NCBI GenBank assembly: GCA_018970085.1
Contig: JAGWXD010000008.1
Span: forward strand, 18,490 to 82,489
Length of the DNA stretch: 64,000 nt
From: Cyanobacteria bacterium REEB459
GTDB taxonomy: Bacteria; Cyanobacteriota; Cyanobacteriia; Phormidesmidales; Phormidesmidaceae
Reading direction: 5' to 3'
Numbering within the stretch: the stretch's first letter is position 1; each line of letters starts with the position of its first letter. A program made the translations under genes and the position numbers. The notes below the pieces were generated by a model, which was given only the letters and a program-made list of their open reading frames with translations, was not told the origin of the DNA and made no database searches. Of the stretch, positions 34,362 through 44,260 are shown in pieces.

Positions 34362-36248
34362 ATGAAACTTTCCTGGCGAGTCATTTTACTCTGGACCCTA
34401 CCCCTGCTGGTGGTTGGTTTTTTTGTCTGGCAAGGGGCTTTTTCCCCTTCTCCCACTAATCTGGGACGCAACACAGCGAGTACCCGCATGACCTATGGTC
34501 GCTTTCTTGACTACCTGGAAGCCGGTCGCGTTACTGCTGTCGACCTCTACGACAACGGCAAAACTGCCATTATTGAAGCGGTGGATCCTGATATTGACAA
34601 CCGGGTGCAGCGCTGGCGAGTGGACTTGCCGGGCAACTCCCCTGAACTGGTCAGCCGCCTGCGTAACGCCAATATCAGCCTTGATTCCCATCCTCCCCGT
34701 AATGATGGAGCTCTGGTGGGGGCCTTGAGTAATTTACTATTTCCGGTGTTGTTGATTGGTGGTTTATTTTTTCTGTTTCGTCGCTCCAACGTCGGCCCTG
34801 GCGGCCCTGGTCAAGCCATGAGCTTTGGTAAATCTAAGGCCCGCTTTATGATGGAGGCCAAGACTGGAGTCATGTTTGATGACGTAGCCGGTATCGACGA
34901 AGCCAAGGAAGAATTACAAGAGGTCGTCACCTTTTTGAAGAAGCCAGAGCGCTTTACGGCGATCGGTGCTCGCATTCCCAAGGGAGTGCTGTTGGTAGGC
35001 CCTCCAGGAACTGGTAAAACTCTGCTAGCTAAGGCGATCGCCGGCGAAGCCGGGGTTCCCTTCTTTAGCATTTCCGGTTCTGAATTTGTGGAAATGTTTG
35101 TCGGGGTGGGCGCTTCCCGCGTTCGTGATCTATTTAAGAAAGCCAAAGATAATGCCCCCTGTATCATTTTTATCGATGAAATTGACGCCGTGGGGCGCCA
35201 GCGGGGAGCTGGTATTGGTGGTGGTAATGACGAGCGGGAGCAAACCCTTAACCAGTTACTCACAGAGATGGACGGTTTTGAAGGCAATACCGGCATCATT
35301 ATTATTGCGGCCACTAATCGGGCCGATGTGCTGGACTCCGCTCTGTTGCGGCCTGGTCGCTTTGACCGACAAGTGATGGTTGATCCTCCCGACATTAAGG
35401 GACGGTTGGAAGTTTTAGAAGTCCACGCTCGTAATAAAAAGCTGGCAGAAGACATTTCTCTAGATGCCATTGCTCGTCGTACACCAGGGTTTACCGGTGC
35501 TGACCTGGCTAACCTGTTGAATGAGGCTGCCATTCTAACTGCCCGCCGCCGCAAGGAGGCAATTACCATGGTCGAAATTGACGACGCTGTTGACCGCGTT
35601 ATTGCCGGTATGGAAGGGACTCCCTTGGTCGATAGCAAGAGTAAGCGATTGATTGCTTATCATGAAATTGGTCATGCGATTGTGGGGACTCTGCTGAAAG
35701 ACCACGATCCGGTTCAGAAGGTTACTCTGATTCCCCGCGGTCAGGCCCAGGGGCTTACCTGGTTTACTCCCAGCGAAGAGCAAATGCTGATCTCTCGAGC
35801 CCAACTACTAGCCCGGATTACTGGTGCCCTGGGCGGTAGGGCTGCTGAGGATGTGATCTTTGGTAATGCTGAAGTTACCACTGGAGCCGGCAATGATTTG
35901 CAGCAGGTGACCGGTATGGCCCGTCAGATGGTGACCCGTTTCGGCATGTCTGATCTTGGTCCCCTTTCCTTAGAAAGTTCCCAGGGTGAAGTTTTTCTGG
36001 GTCGTGACTGGCTTTCCAGGTCAGAGTATTCCGAGGAAATTGCTTCCCGCATTGATGGTCAGGTTCGTACCATTGTTGATCATTGCTACGAAAACGCCTG
36101 TGAGTTGATGGCTAACAACCGAGCCTTAATTGATCGCTTGGTTGATCTGCTGGTGGAGCGGGAAACCATCGATGGCGATGAGTTCCGTCAGATTGTATCG
36201 GAGTATACTGTGCTGCCCGACAAGCAACTGTTTGTTCCCCAGTTTTAG
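34362..36248 (+). CDS. ftsH: ATP-dependent zinc metalloprotease FtsH (FtsH2 type)
   Basis: 628 residues. Two membrane helices (about 5-23 and 114-136) flank the lumenal domain. The AAA module has Walker A GPPGTGKT, Walker [19 protein letters not shown], and the second region [30 protein letters not shown]. The protease site is HEIGHAIVG, with the downstream Asp in [10 protein letters not shown]. The N-terminus [21 protein letters not shown] and the tail strongly resemble Synechocystis FtsH2 (Slr0228), which with FtsH3 removes photodamaged D1 during PSII repair. It has its own promoter region (34252-34361) and a strong terminator. Confidence 0.96.
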   Translation: MKLSWRVILLWTLPLLVVGFFVWQGAFSPSPTNLGRNTASTRMTYGRFLDYLEAGRVTAVDLYDNGKTAIIEAVDPDIDNRVQRWRVDLPGNSPELVSRLRNANISLDSHPPRNDGALVGALSNLLFPVLLIGGLFFLFRRSNVGPGGPGQAMSFGKSKARFMMEAKTGVMFDDVAGIDEAKEELQEVVTFLKKPERFTAIGARIPKGVLLVGPPGTGKTLLAKAIAGEAGVPFFSISGSEFVEMFVGVGASRVRDLFKKAKDNAPCIIFIDEIDAVGRQRGAGIGGGNDEREQTLNQLLTEMDGFEGNTGIIIIAATNRADVLDSALLRPGRFDRQVMVDPPDIKGRLEVLEVHARNKKLAEDISLDAIARRTPGFTGADLANLLNEAAILTARRRKEAITMVEIDDAVDRVIAGMEGTPLVDSKSKRLIAYHEIGHAIVGTLLKDHDPVQKVTLIPRGQAQGLTWFTPSEEQMLISRAQLLARITGALGGRAAEDVIFGNAEVTTGAGNDLQQVTGMARQMVTRFGMSDLGPLSLESSQGEVFLGRDWLSRSEYSEEIASRIDGQVRTIVDHCYENACELMANNRALIDRLVDLLVERETIDGDEFRQIVSEYTVLPDKQLFVPQF

Positions 36249-36262
36249 CTTGACTGGTATCT

Positions 36263-36303
36263 AAAAAAACACCCCAAAGTAAAGGTTTTGGGGTGTTTTT
36301 TTT
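36263..36303 (+). terminator. Rho-independent terminator of ftsH
   Basis: Stem ACACCCCAAA (36269-36278) with TTTTGGGGTGT (36286-36296), loop GTAAAGG, followed by seven T. An A-run before the stem would make it partly active in the other direction too. It lies 14 bp after the ftsH stop. Confidence 0.93.
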
Positions 36304-36402
36304 ATGCGGTCACAGAGCTTAAAAATCGCCTCCAATCAGGTTACCAGAGCTTCTGGGAGCGACCTCGAGGCATTAATCTGTTGGCCTGGCTCAAGCTATT
36401 TA

Positions 36403-37251
36403 TCAAGCTAGTCGACTGGCAGTTAGAGTCGGCAGATTAATTTGGCTAACCCGGGGCTGACGGCCCAACCACTGTATGGCCAAGCGTTGAAACTGATGGG
36501 CGGGTCCACTGACACAGAACTCTGTGGGCCAGGTTGGACTGGTGTTCCGCAGACCTAGGGCGTCTAATTCTCGAGCTGCCGCCGTCACCATAGAAACAGC
36601 TGGATTGATGTATCGAGTACCAGGGGGAAGGATGCGCTTGAGGACGGGAGCCAGATGGGGGTAATGGGTACAGCCATAAATTAAGGTATCAATCTCAGAT
36701 CTAAGCAAAGGCCTTAAATAGGTTTGGGCGACGCTGTGGGCGTAGGGGTCTTGAATTTGATTATTTTCTACAATAGAAACAAAGTCGGGGCAGCCCACCT
36801 GCCAAACCTGACAGTCAGGTGCCAGTTCTTGAATGGCGTTGGCATAGGCATTACTGTTGACGGTAGCGGCGGTAGCAATCACGCCAATCCGTTTACTAGC
36901 CAGGGCAGCGGCCTGGGCGCCAGGGCGAATTAATCCCAGAATCGGGAAGCAAAACTCTGTTTGTACGATGTCGAGAGCTAGGGCCGAACTAGTATTACAG
37001 GCCATCATCACCATTTTCACTTGCTGATCGGCCATCCAGGTGAGAATCTGGCGAACGAAGTAAAGAATTTCTTCGGGGGACCGGGACCCGTAGGGCAATC
37101 GGGCAGTATCGCCAAAATAGAGTACCGACTCGTTGGGTAGTTGCCGGTAAATTTCGCTGAGTACGGTTAGCCCGCCCACGCCACTGTCGAAAATGCCAAT
37201 ACGACCCGGCTTGGGGGTAACTGCATACTGGGGATAGGACCCGTCGCTCAT
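36403..37251 (-). CDS. murI: Glutamate racemase MurI
   Basis: 282 residues. IGIFDSGVGGLTVLSEI has the conserved Asp and Ser, MMACNTSSALALD the first catalytic Cys, and LIYGCTHYPHLAPVL the second Cys. It converts L- to D-glutamate for peptidoglycan. Start ATG 37251 (MSDGSYPQYAVTPKPGRIG). It is convergent with ftsH across its terminator; the next leftward gene (antiporter) begins over 100 bp upstream. Confidence 0.95.
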   Translation of the reverse strand: MSDGSYPQYAVTPKPGRIGIFDSGVGGLTVLSEIYRQLPNESVLYFGDTARLPYGSRSPEEILYFVRQILTWMADQQVKMVMMACNTSSALALDIVQTEFCFPILGLIRPGAQAAALASKRIGVIATAATVNSNAYANAIQELAPDCQVWQVGCPDFVSIVENNQIQDPYAHSVAQTYLRPLLRSEIDTLIYGCTHYPHLAPVLKRILPPGTRYINPAVSMVTAAARELDALGLRNTSPTWPTEFCVSGPAHQFQRLAIQWLGRQPRVSQINLPTLTASRLA

Positions 37252-37354
37252 AAGTACTTATGCCTAATTAATACCGTTGGTGTTAATGAGTTTATCTGGT
37301 CTGGCGAAATTTCGCTAGAAATCTGGATGAACTTATGTCCCTGGTAGTTAAGCC

Positions 37355-38782
37355 CTACTGCTGCTCACCCGGCGCAGTGGCCTTGATCTCAGCAGTAGTC
37401 AGACCCTGGGCATCTTCTGTGTTGCCAAAAACCAGGCGTAGCAAGGGGGGGGCGAGAAAGGTTGTGAAAATCACCATAACAATAATGGCCGCATCTAAAG
37501 ATTCGGATAAAATTCCGCTGGTGGCCCCGACTCCAGCAAATACCAGGCCAACTTCGCCCCGAGGAATCATGCCGATACCAACGGCCAGGCGATTGATCCC
37601 TGGTTGCCCAAACACCACAAAGCCTGATAACAGCTTGCCGACGATGGCTACCACTACGAGAAACGAAGCAATAATCAGTCCTGGTCGATTATCTGGGTTA
37701 AAGGGATTGAGAACACTCACATCGGTGCGGGCACCTACGGCAATGAAAAAAATTGGTGCCAGCATGTCAGCGATGGGACTGACCTTTTCTTGCAATTCCT
37801 GGTGTTTTGAGGTTTCTGCCAATATTAAGCCGGCGGCAAATGCCCCCAAAATCGTCTCAAGTTGAATGGCAGCGGCAAGATAGGCCAGAAGGAAGGCAAA
37901 GATTAAAGCCGTGATTAAGATTTGCCCCCGGGTCTGTAAGCGATCAACCAGGGCAACAAAATAGGGATTTAAGATCCGACCAATAAAAATGGATCCGACT
38001 AAGAAGGTGACTGCCCCGACCATTAGATAGATTACATGGGCTATCTGCACCTCACCAGTTTTAGCCAGGCTGGCTACGACGGCCAGTACGATAATGCCTA
38101 GCACATCATCTAAAACCGCTGCACCAATAATAATTTGTCCCTCTGTAGAACTGAGCTTTTTCAGGTCAGCCAGCACCTTTGCGGTAATACCAATGCTGGT
38201 AGCGGTTAGAGCGGCTCCGGCGAATATCGCCGGAATTGTCCCCAGGCCAAATAGGGTAATTAGTCCAGTAGTACCCACCGTAAAGGGGACCGCAACCCCC
38301 ACCACAGCGACGATCGCTGCCTGGGGGCCAACCCGAATTAACTCTTTGAGATTAGATTCCAGACCGATCTCAAAGAGCAGAATAATCACTCCCAACTCAG
38401 CCAGTACAGAAATTACCCTACTTTCTGCCTGGGATACCTGCTGGAGGGCTTCCCCTTCTAAGCCCGCCACCCAGCCCACTAGCTTAATCAGGGCTGACTC
38501 GGGAGAGTCACCAGTCTCAGCCAAGACGATTAAATGGAGGACGGAGACCCCGACCACTAACCCGCCAATTAGCTCTCCTAGAACCGGGGGGAGGTTAATG
38601 CGAATACAGATTTCGCTGCCAACTTTAGCGGCCAGATAGACAACGATTAAGCTTAGCAACACACTGGTTAAAACCAGTGGTTCAACCTCAGCCTCGGAGA
38701 CCTGCCCCAGCAGTGGCAAGGAAAGGAGATCGGGAAACATCCAGGGGGCGCCCTCTATCAGGCTACCGAACCAATTCACCAT
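37355..38782 (-). CDS. CPA2-family cation:proton antiporter (NhaS3/KefB-like)
   Basis: 475 residues with about 12 helices and no RCK domain. NLPPVLGELIGGLVVGVSVLHL is the typical first re-entrant segment, and VLDDVLGIIVLAVVASLA carries two neighbouring Asp that form the ion site. ALTATSIGITAKVLADL and IGMIPRGEVGLVFAGVGA complete the pattern. The double-Asp site and lack of a regulatory domain point to Na+/H+ exchange as in cyanobacterial NhaS3, a thylakoid and essential antiporter. Specificity and membrane are inferences. Confidence 0.85.
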   Translation of the reverse strand: MVNWFGSLIEGAPWMFPDLLSLPLLGQVSEAEVEPLVLTSVLLSLIVVYLAAKVGSEICIRINLPPVLGELIGGLVVGVSVLHLIVLAETGDSPESALIKLVGWVAGLEGEALQQVSQAESRVISVLAELGVIILLFEIGLESNLKELIRVGPQAAIVAVVGVAVPFTVGTTGLITLFGLGTIPAIFAGAALTATSIGITAKVLADLKKLSSTEGQIIIGAAVLDDVLGIIVLAVVASLAKTGEVQIAHVIYLMVGAVTFLVGSIFIGRILNPYFVALVDRLQTRGQILITALIFAFLLAYLAAAIQLETILGAFAAGLILAETSKHQELQEKVSPIADMLAPIFFIAVGARTDVSVLNPFNPDNRPGLIIASFLVVVAIVGKLLSGFVVFGQPGINRLAVGIGMIPRGEVGLVFAGVGATSGILSESLDAAIIVMVIFTTFLAPPLLRLVFGNTEDAQGLTTAEIKATAPGEQQ

Positions 38783-38892
38783 GCCAGTTGCGATAACTTA
38801 TCCTTCTCAATGTACATGAGTTCTCGGCGATGTTCATAGGGGGGCAGGCTACCGCCAATGCAAAATCAGCGATCGCCCCAATCAGCAACTCC

Positions 38893-39705
38893 CTAGAAGA
38901 AAATTCTGTGGGCCAGCGAAGGCATCTGGCGGCGCACCTGGGCCAGCCGATTGGGGTTGATTTCGGCGATCGCGGCGCCTTGCTCCACCCCAGCATCTGC
39001 CAGCACAATGCCCCAGGGGTCAATCACCATGGCGTGACCGTGGGATTGACGACGACTGTTGTGAAATCCGGTTTGAGCTGGGGCAATCACATAGCAGGTA
39101 TTCTCAATTGCCCGGGCCTTGAGTAAAACCTGCCAATGGTCTTTGCCCGTAAACTCCGTAAAGGCTGCCGGAATCACCAGCACCTCTGCCCCTTGATGGG
39201 AGAGATGGCGATACAATTCAGGAAACCGAACGTCGTAGCATACCGACAGGCCCAACATACCAAAATCCTTAGAGGGAAATACATCGGGCAGAAGGTGGCC
39301 AGAAATGACAATATTAGACTCCTGATAGGTGTTGCCATCGGGCAGGTTAACGTCAAACAGGTGAACCTTCTCGTACCGCAAAAGCTCCTGGCCATCCGGC
39401 GATATCAGTAGAGCCGTATTAAACACCTTGCCCTCCTTGGCAGGCACCGGATACCCCCCGCCTATTAGGGTTACCTGATAGCGCTGGGCCATGGTTTTGA
39501 GAAACCGTTCGCTGGCCTGGCAAATTATCTCGGCCTGGGCGATTTTGGCTTCTTCGTCCCCCAGGAAGGAAAAGTTTTCAGGCAAGGTGACTAGCTCTGC
39601 CCCCTGCCTGACCGCCAGATCAATTAACTCTTCCGCCTGGGCTAGATTTTTATGTAAATCTGGCACACTGGTCATCTGTAATGCGGCTACCCGGTAGGCT
39701 CTCAT
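38893..39705 (-). CDS. Carbon-nitrogen hydrolase (nitrilase superfamily, Nit1/omega-amidase-like)
   Basis: 270 residues. The catalytic triad is visible as Glu in VTLPENFSFLG (about residue 42), Lys in LLRYEKVHLFDV and Cys in GLSVCYDVRFPELYR. The 'VHLFDV..PDG..Y.ES' part is typical of the Nit branch that hydrolyses amides such as deaminated glutathione or alpha-keto-acid amides. All residues needed for activity are present. Start ATG 39705 (MRAYRVAALQMTSVPDLHKN). Confidence 0.9.
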   Translation of the reverse strand: MRAYRVAALQMTSVPDLHKNLAQAEELIDLAVRQGAELVTLPENFSFLGDEEAKIAQAEIICQASERFLKTMAQRYQVTLIGGGYPVPAKEGKVFNTALLISPDGQELLRYEKVHLFDVNLPDGNTYQESNIVISGHLLPDVFPSKDFGMLGLSVCYDVRFPELYRHLSHQGAEVLVIPAAFTEFTGKDHWQVLLKARAIENTCYVIAPAQTGFHNSRRQSHGHAMVIDPWGIVLADAGVEQGAAIAEINPNRLAQVRRQMPSLAHRIFF

Positions 39706-39891
39706 AGAATCTGGCTGAAAAACTAATTGATTAGTCTCTCATTTTATGACTATAGGGGCTCAGCCAGACCAGGGGGAGCGGTTCTCTAGGGCCGCAGTCA
39801 AAGGGCTGACTGGGCTTAAGATAGGGGCGACCAGTGGAGATTTTTCTGGGTTACAATAAATCAAATCTTTGTGACAGAAATAATAAATACT

Positions 39892-40104
39892 ATGTTTTTG
39901 GATGAACTAATTCCCATCGCCCAACCATTATTAAGTCATCCAGTGGCTTTTTTGGGTGGCTTTACCTCTGGTTTGTTGCGTCTTGAACTAGGGGCAGATC
40001 CGCTCAAGAGCTGGCTCGGTACCCAGGGGGTAAGTGCTCCTGCCGCCCCTGGCGCCGATGGCAATCGCAACGGTAGGGGCCCCAAATCAATTGCCATTGA
40101 TTAA
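39892..40104 (+). CDS. Small conserved cyanobacterial membrane-associated protein
   Basis: 70 residues from ATG 39892 (MFLDELIPIAQPLLSHPVAF); a GTG 7 codons earlier is in poorer context. A hydrophobic stretch (IAQPLLSHPVAFLGGFTSGLL) is followed by RLELGADPLKSWLGTQG and a Gly/Ala/Asn tail ending GPKSIAID. The HPxAFxGGFxSGLLRL...DPxKSWL pattern recurs in cyanobacterial proteins of unknown function, which I recognise only as a pattern. Independent + strand gene between two leftward genes; the 165-bp leader holds its promoter. Confidence 0.65.
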   Translation: MFLDELIPIAQPLLSHPVAFLGGFTSGLLRLELGADPLKSWLGTQGVSAPAAPGADGNRNGRGPKSIAID

Positions 40105-40129
40105 TAGGGTTGCCAGCCAGGGGTCAGGC

Positions 40130-42745
40130 CTAACCAGACTGAGGGCTTAAAGGTTCGATCTGGCGCAGCAAGATCACCGTGCTGGGTGTCTGACGAGCCA
40201 CCTCCAGCGGCACATTGCCCTTGAGCACCTGGCTGAGCAGGTTCTCCCGGGAAGCCCCCAGTAAAATGACATCGCTATGGTCCTGCTGGGCTTGACTGAT
40301 AATCGCTACCGCTACGGAGCTATGGGTTAAAACCTGAGCTTCTACGGGCTGCTGCAGGGTTGTTTCTAGACTTTTTGCCAGGCTGGTGAGATGGTCAGGG
40401 GTGAGGCATTCCCCCTTTTCTGGGTGGCAAATGGTACAGAGTTTAACCTGCGGTTGACTGCCCAGGCTGATTAATCCCGGTAATAGCTGCTGAGCGCTCT
40501 GGGCATTGGGTCCGCCAGCGGTGGGAATCAGCCAGCGATTGAAGTTAAGGTTCTGACCAGGCCGCACTACCACCACCGGACAAGGGGCCTGGCGGATGAG
40601 GGTGTCGATAACACTGCTGATTACCCGACCTGGTACCGGGGTGGGTCGGTACCAACCCATCAGCACCAGGTCAATATGGCGATCGCGAATCACCTCCAGC
40701 AGCGTACGCCCTACCTCATGGGCAGTTCGCCCCTGAAAGTGCACCGGCAGGCCGCTGCGCTCACCCCAGTCCATCACCAGCTGACGCAGGGCCTCTAGTT
40801 GATGCCGATCTATGGTAGCTTCATCGGGGGGAATCTGACGAGGCACCGGTACCACATGGAGACATTCCAGCTCATAGTGGTAGTGATGGGCCAGGGCGGT
40901 GGCTATCTTGAGCAGGATGGGGGCGGTTTCGGGGGCGGCCAAAGGCACCAGCAACCGCCCCTGACCCAGGGCCGGCGACTGCTGCTGTAAAACCAGATAG
41001 GAGGGCTCAGCCTGGGGGCCTGGGTCAGGCAGAGTCCCCCCGACCTGATCGGATTCAGCCCGAATGATATCGGCCCGGGTAATAATGCCCACCAGCTTAT
41101 TTCCATCGGTAACTGGCAGCCGACTGAGTTTGAGCCGGTTGAGTAGATGCAACACCCTGGATAGGGAGGCGTCCGGGGCCACTGTCACCGGCGTTGGGGT
41201 CATCAGGTCCGCCAGGGTGGGGGGGCTGGGCAAGCCCGAGGCGGCGGCTTTGCTGAGGTCGCTTTGGGTGACAATGCCGACCAGCCGACCGGCCTCTAGC
41301 ACTGGAAACCCCCGATGATGGGAGCGGGAAAAGGCTTGCACCACCTCCGGCAAAGTCATTTGACTGGTCAGGGTCTCCACTCGGCGCTGCATCAGGTCGG
41401 CAGCCCTCAGATCAACCCAGGGATTATTAGCCTGGGCTGGGGGGTCCAGGTAGATGCCCTGGCGGGCAAGGAGCTGGTGATAAATAGATCCCCGGTTGGC
41501 CCGATCGGCAATCAGGTAAGCGATGCCAGATCCAATCATGAGGGGGAGGACCAGATTGAAGTTAGCGGTCATCTCAAAAACAATCACAATGGCAGTGATG
41601 GGCACCCCGGTGACGGCGCTAAAGAAGGCCCCCATGCCGGTGAGGGCGTAGGTCGCCGTGGTGGCCAGGTCAATGGCCAGGGGCCAATGGCCAAAGCCTG
41701 TATATACTCCCTGGGCCAGAAAACTCACCAGTCCTCCCAGGCAGGCCCCCAGCACCAAAGACGGCGCAAAAATTCCCCCGGCAGCCCCCGAGCCATAGGC
41801 CAGCAGGGTGAGGAAAAATTTAGTTGAAAAGGCGATGGCAATCATCTGCCAACCCGCAGACCCGGTGATTAAAAACTCCTGCAAACCAGTGTTATCGACA
41901 GCAGCCACTGGCACTAATAGCCCGACTAAGCCGGTAATCAAGCCTGCCAGACCAATTCGGCCCGGTACACCCAGGCCCTTTAAGCCTTGAAAAATCCCCA
42001 GACTGGCAAAAATACCGCGACTAAATAGGGTCCCCAGCAGTCCCGCCAGGCCCCCTAAAATGACTAAAAAGGGCAGATCATACATGGACAAACCAATGGG
42101 TTTGGCCTCCACCATCAGGTTTAATCCATGCCCCCCTAGGACCCGTGACACCACCGCTCCCACAAAGGAGGCCAGGATGGCGCTGCCCAGGGTAAGGTCA
42201 GAAAAATCCTGCAACAGCTCTTCGACTACAAATAGAACCCCAGCGATCGGAGCATTAAACCCCGCCGCTAATCCAGCTGCCGCACCCGCCGCGATCAACT
42301 GCCGCCGGTATTCTGGTGAGGTGGGTAGCCAGCGGCTGAGTTGGGCGGCCAGCCCAGCACCAATCTGGACCGTGGGTCCCTGGCGTCCCAGGGATAGCCC
42401 CGACCCCAGGGCCAGCAGGGTGCTAATCAGCTTGACCACCGCCACCCGCAAATTCAGAGGCATTGGCACAAAGCCCAGGGCCGCCTTTACCTGGGGAATC
42501 CCACTGCCGGCTGCCTCAGGGGCCCAGCGCTGTACCACCCACCCCGCTAGCCAGCCGCCCCCCAGGCCAATGGCCGGTAGGGTGAACCATAGGGGCAGGG
42601 TGGGGGATGTACGCCACCAGGCCAGCCATTCTACCCCCTGTTTTAGTAAGACCGCCGCTACCCCCGAAACCAGCCCAATCAAACACGCTTCTAAAATGGC
42701 CACCCGCTTGCGGCTCAGCAGAGGCTCGAGGCGATGGTGTAGCAT
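40130..42745 (-). CDS. ClC chloride channel/transporter fused to CBS pair and two UspA domains
   Basis: 871 residues. ClC core (about 15-430) has GSGIPQVKA, GRQGPTVQIGA and LFVVEELLQDF. The CBS pair covers about 450-565 (DLMQRRVETLTSQMTLPEVV, DLMTPTPVTVAPDASL), and two universal-stress-protein modules follow (about 600-730 and 735-865, with VDLVLMGW-like and DVILLGASREN motifs). The external gating Glu of transporters (GREGP) is Gln122 here, while the internal proton Glu region keeps EE. The fusion to USP modules is known in cyanobacteria and suggests control by nucleotides. Divergent from the small allophanate-hydrolase-like gene. Confidence 0.9.
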   Translation of the reverse strand: MLHHRLEPLLSRKRVAILEACLIGLVSGVAAVLLKQGVEWLAWWRTSPTLPLWFTLPAIGLGGGWLAGWVVQRWAPEAAGSGIPQVKAALGFVPMPLNLRVAVVKLISTLLALGSGLSLGRQGPTVQIGAGLAAQLSRWLPTSPEYRRQLIAAGAAAGLAAGFNAPIAGVLFVVEELLQDFSDLTLGSAILASFVGAVVSRVLGGHGLNLMVEAKPIGLSMYDLPFLVILGGLAGLLGTLFSRGIFASLGIFQGLKGLGVPGRIGLAGLITGLVGLLVPVAAVDNTGLQEFLITGSAGWQMIAIAFSTKFFLTLLAYGSGAAGGIFAPSLVLGACLGGLVSFLAQGVYTGFGHWPLAIDLATTATYALTGMGAFFSAVTGVPITAIVIVFEMTANFNLVLPLMIGSGIAYLIADRANRGSIYHQLLARQGIYLDPPAQANNPWVDLRAADLMQRRVETLTSQMTLPEVVQAFSRSHHRGFPVLEAGRLVGIVTQSDLSKAAASGLPSPPTLADLMTPTPVTVAPDASLSRVLHLLNRLKLSRLPVTDGNKLVGIITRADIIRAESDQVGGTLPDPGPQAEPSYLVLQQQSPALGQGRLLVPLAAPETAPILLKIATALAHHYHYELECLHVVPVPRQIPPDEATIDRHQLEALRQLVMDWGERSGLPVHFQGRTAHEVGRTLLEVIRDRHIDLVLMGWYRPTPVPGRVISSVIDTLIRQAPCPVVVVRPGQNLNFNRWLIPTAGGPNAQSAQQLLPGLISLGSQPQVKLCTICHPEKGECLTPDHLTSLAKSLETTLQQPVEAQVLTHSSVAVAIISQAQQDHSDVILLGASRENLLSQVLKGNVPLEVARQTPSTVILLRQIEPLSPQSG

Positions 42746-42858
42746 AGAAACCGATACCGGTAGGGACCCCCATGGGCCTACAACGACCCCAGCGAATCAA
42801 GGTTATCTACCCATGGTAAGCCCTACTGACTTGTACAACTCTGCCCGGTAAGACGACG

Positions 42859-43269
42859 ATGATAGCAACTGTAAAATTGGCGGTGAATGGGACTTTGATG
42901 AGGGGCCTGGAGCTGAATCAAAATCTGCTCCAGGTGGGAGCCACCTTTCTCTACGAAACAACCACTACTCCCAACTATCGGCTTTGGTCCATTGGCGATG
43001 TGCATCCAGCCATGGTGCGGGTAGACACCGGCGGGGTGGCGGTAGCCCTGGAAGTGTGGGAACTGCCAGCAGCAGGGCTGGGACAGATTTTGCAGCAGGA
43101 ACCGGCTGGCCTCTGTATTGGTAAGGTGAGCCTGGCCAATGGGGAAGAGGTGCTGGGGGTGCTGGGGGAACCCCTACTCTGCCAGGACCAACAGGAGATT
43201 ACTGCCTACGGAGGCTGGCGAGCCTACTGTTCGGCTACCATGGCCAAGGCCGTGCGCCAGACCAGATAG
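42859..43269 (+). CDS. Stand-alone allophanate-hydrolase C-terminal-like domain protein
   Basis: 136 residues. It starts MIATVKLAVNGTLMRGLELN and shows GATFLYETTTTPNYRLWSIGD, VRVDTGGVAVALEVWELPAAGLGQIL, IGKVSLANGEEVLGVLGEP and ITAYGGWRAYC. This order matches the C-terminal domain of AtzF/DUR1,2 allophanate hydrolases (a gamma-glutamylcyclotransferase-like fold), which cleaves N-carboxyurea. The amidase half is absent. Whether it acts alone is unknown. Its last 46 bp overlap the convergent SGNH hydrolase gene. Confidence 0.8.
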   Translation: MIATVKLAVNGTLMRGLELNQNLLQVGATFLYETTTTPNYRLWSIGDVHPAMVRVDTGGVAVALEVWELPAAGLGQILQQEPAGLCIGKVSLANGEEVLGVLGEPLLCQDQQEITAYGGWRAYCSATMAKAVRQTR

Positions 43270-44189
43270 CCGTTGCTATTCAGGTGCAGACCATCGGTGG
43301 TGAGGTCAGGGCGTAGATAACCGTCGCCGTTGACAAACAGGGGATAGAGATTTAAGTAGGTGACGCCACTATCGCCGGCGATTTGCTTGATCTGGTTATT
43401 AATCGCCACGATCCGTTGGGGAGTTACCCTAAGTAAGCGATCGCGACCTTCCCAGGTGGCAGCCTGGCCACCGTGGGGCAAAATCGATTGCACTACAATA
43501 TGGCTCTGGGGATGGCTGGTTTTCAGGTATTGCACCGCCGCTTTAATATTGTCTACCAGAGCAGCATCACTGCCGCCCCAAATCAAATCATTAATACCAA
43601 TCATCATAAAGATGGTATCTGGGCTATTGTGATCCAGCAGATTGAGGCGATTCAACAAACCGCTGGAGTTTTCCCCAGAAATTCCCTGGTTCAGCCAGGA
43701 CCGGTGCCCTGGTAGCAATTGGGCTGGAAACCACAGGGTCAGAGAATCGCCCAGCAAAATCGTTTGCCGGGGTAAGGTTTCTGCCGCCCTAGCCTCTGCC
43801 CTCAGCAGGGCAACCCACTGACTATAGGTGAGGGTAGAGCGATGTTCTGCGCTCCGGGGGGTAAACATGGCCTCACCGGTGACGACGCGGGGACTGGCGG
43901 CAAAGGCATTGGCCGGGAATAACATGGGGCTGGGTGGCGGGGCGATCGGTCGCGGCGTGACCAGCACCATTAGCCCCAGCAGGCCATTCATCCCCAGGGA
44001 GGCCAGGGCCCAGGGGGGCACTGTTTGCAGGTAAGCCAGGGTGGCGGTGAGCCAGAGGGGGCGAAGGGGAGGAGAGGTCACGGAAATAATCGCATCGGGT
44101 TGACAAGGGCCGGCAGCGATCGCAGAGCCGAGATCTGGCCAGCTGTTGGATCTCCATCTCTGCACCCGGCGGGGTAGGGGCTGCAACAA
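43224..44189 (-). CDS. SGNH/GDSL-family hydrolase with N-terminal membrane anchor
   Basis: About 321 residues if a TTG at 44189 is used; the exact start is uncertain. A hydrophobic helix (about 48-78, PPWALASLGMNGLLGLMVLV) precedes the catalytic part. Block I reads TILLGDSLTLWFP (Ser), then WLNQGISGENSSGLLNRL (Gly), MMIGINDLIWGG (Asn), and DGLHLNSNGYLVW (Asp, His). All four SGNH blocks are present, so it should be an active esterase or lipase-like enzyme. The substrate is unknown. Its 3' end overlaps the convergent gene by 46 bp. Confidence 0.85.
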   Translation of the reverse strand: MLQPLPRRVQRWRSNSWPDLGSAIAAGPCQPDAIISVTSPPLRPLWLTATLAYLQTVPPWALASLGMNGLLGLMVLVTPRPIAPPPSPMLFPANAFAASPRVVTGEAMFTPRSAEHRSTLTYSQWVALLRAEARAAETLPRQTILLGDSLTLWFPAQLLPGHRSWLNQGISGENSSGLLNRLNLLDHNSPDTIFMMIGINDLIWGGSDAALVDNIKAAVQYLKTSHPQSHIVVQSILPHGGQAATWEGRDRLLRVTPQRIVAINNQIKQIAGDSGVTYLNLYPLFVNGDGYLRPDLTTDGLHLNSNGYLVWRTALAMVAEQ

Positions 44190-44260
44190 ACCTCCACTGG
44201 CTCAAATTGTAGATAGATTTAGTCTAAGTGATCCCCCGTACTGATTTTTTTGCTGTAAAC

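Noticed and set aside
34811..35638. Leftward 275-codon open frame
   Set aside because: Antisense of the conserved ftsH AAA domain; Ser/Arg-rich and without any recognisable motif.
42060..42851. Rightward 263-codon open frame
   Set aside because: Antisense shadow of the ClC core; Pro/Arg/Thr-rich without domain pattern.
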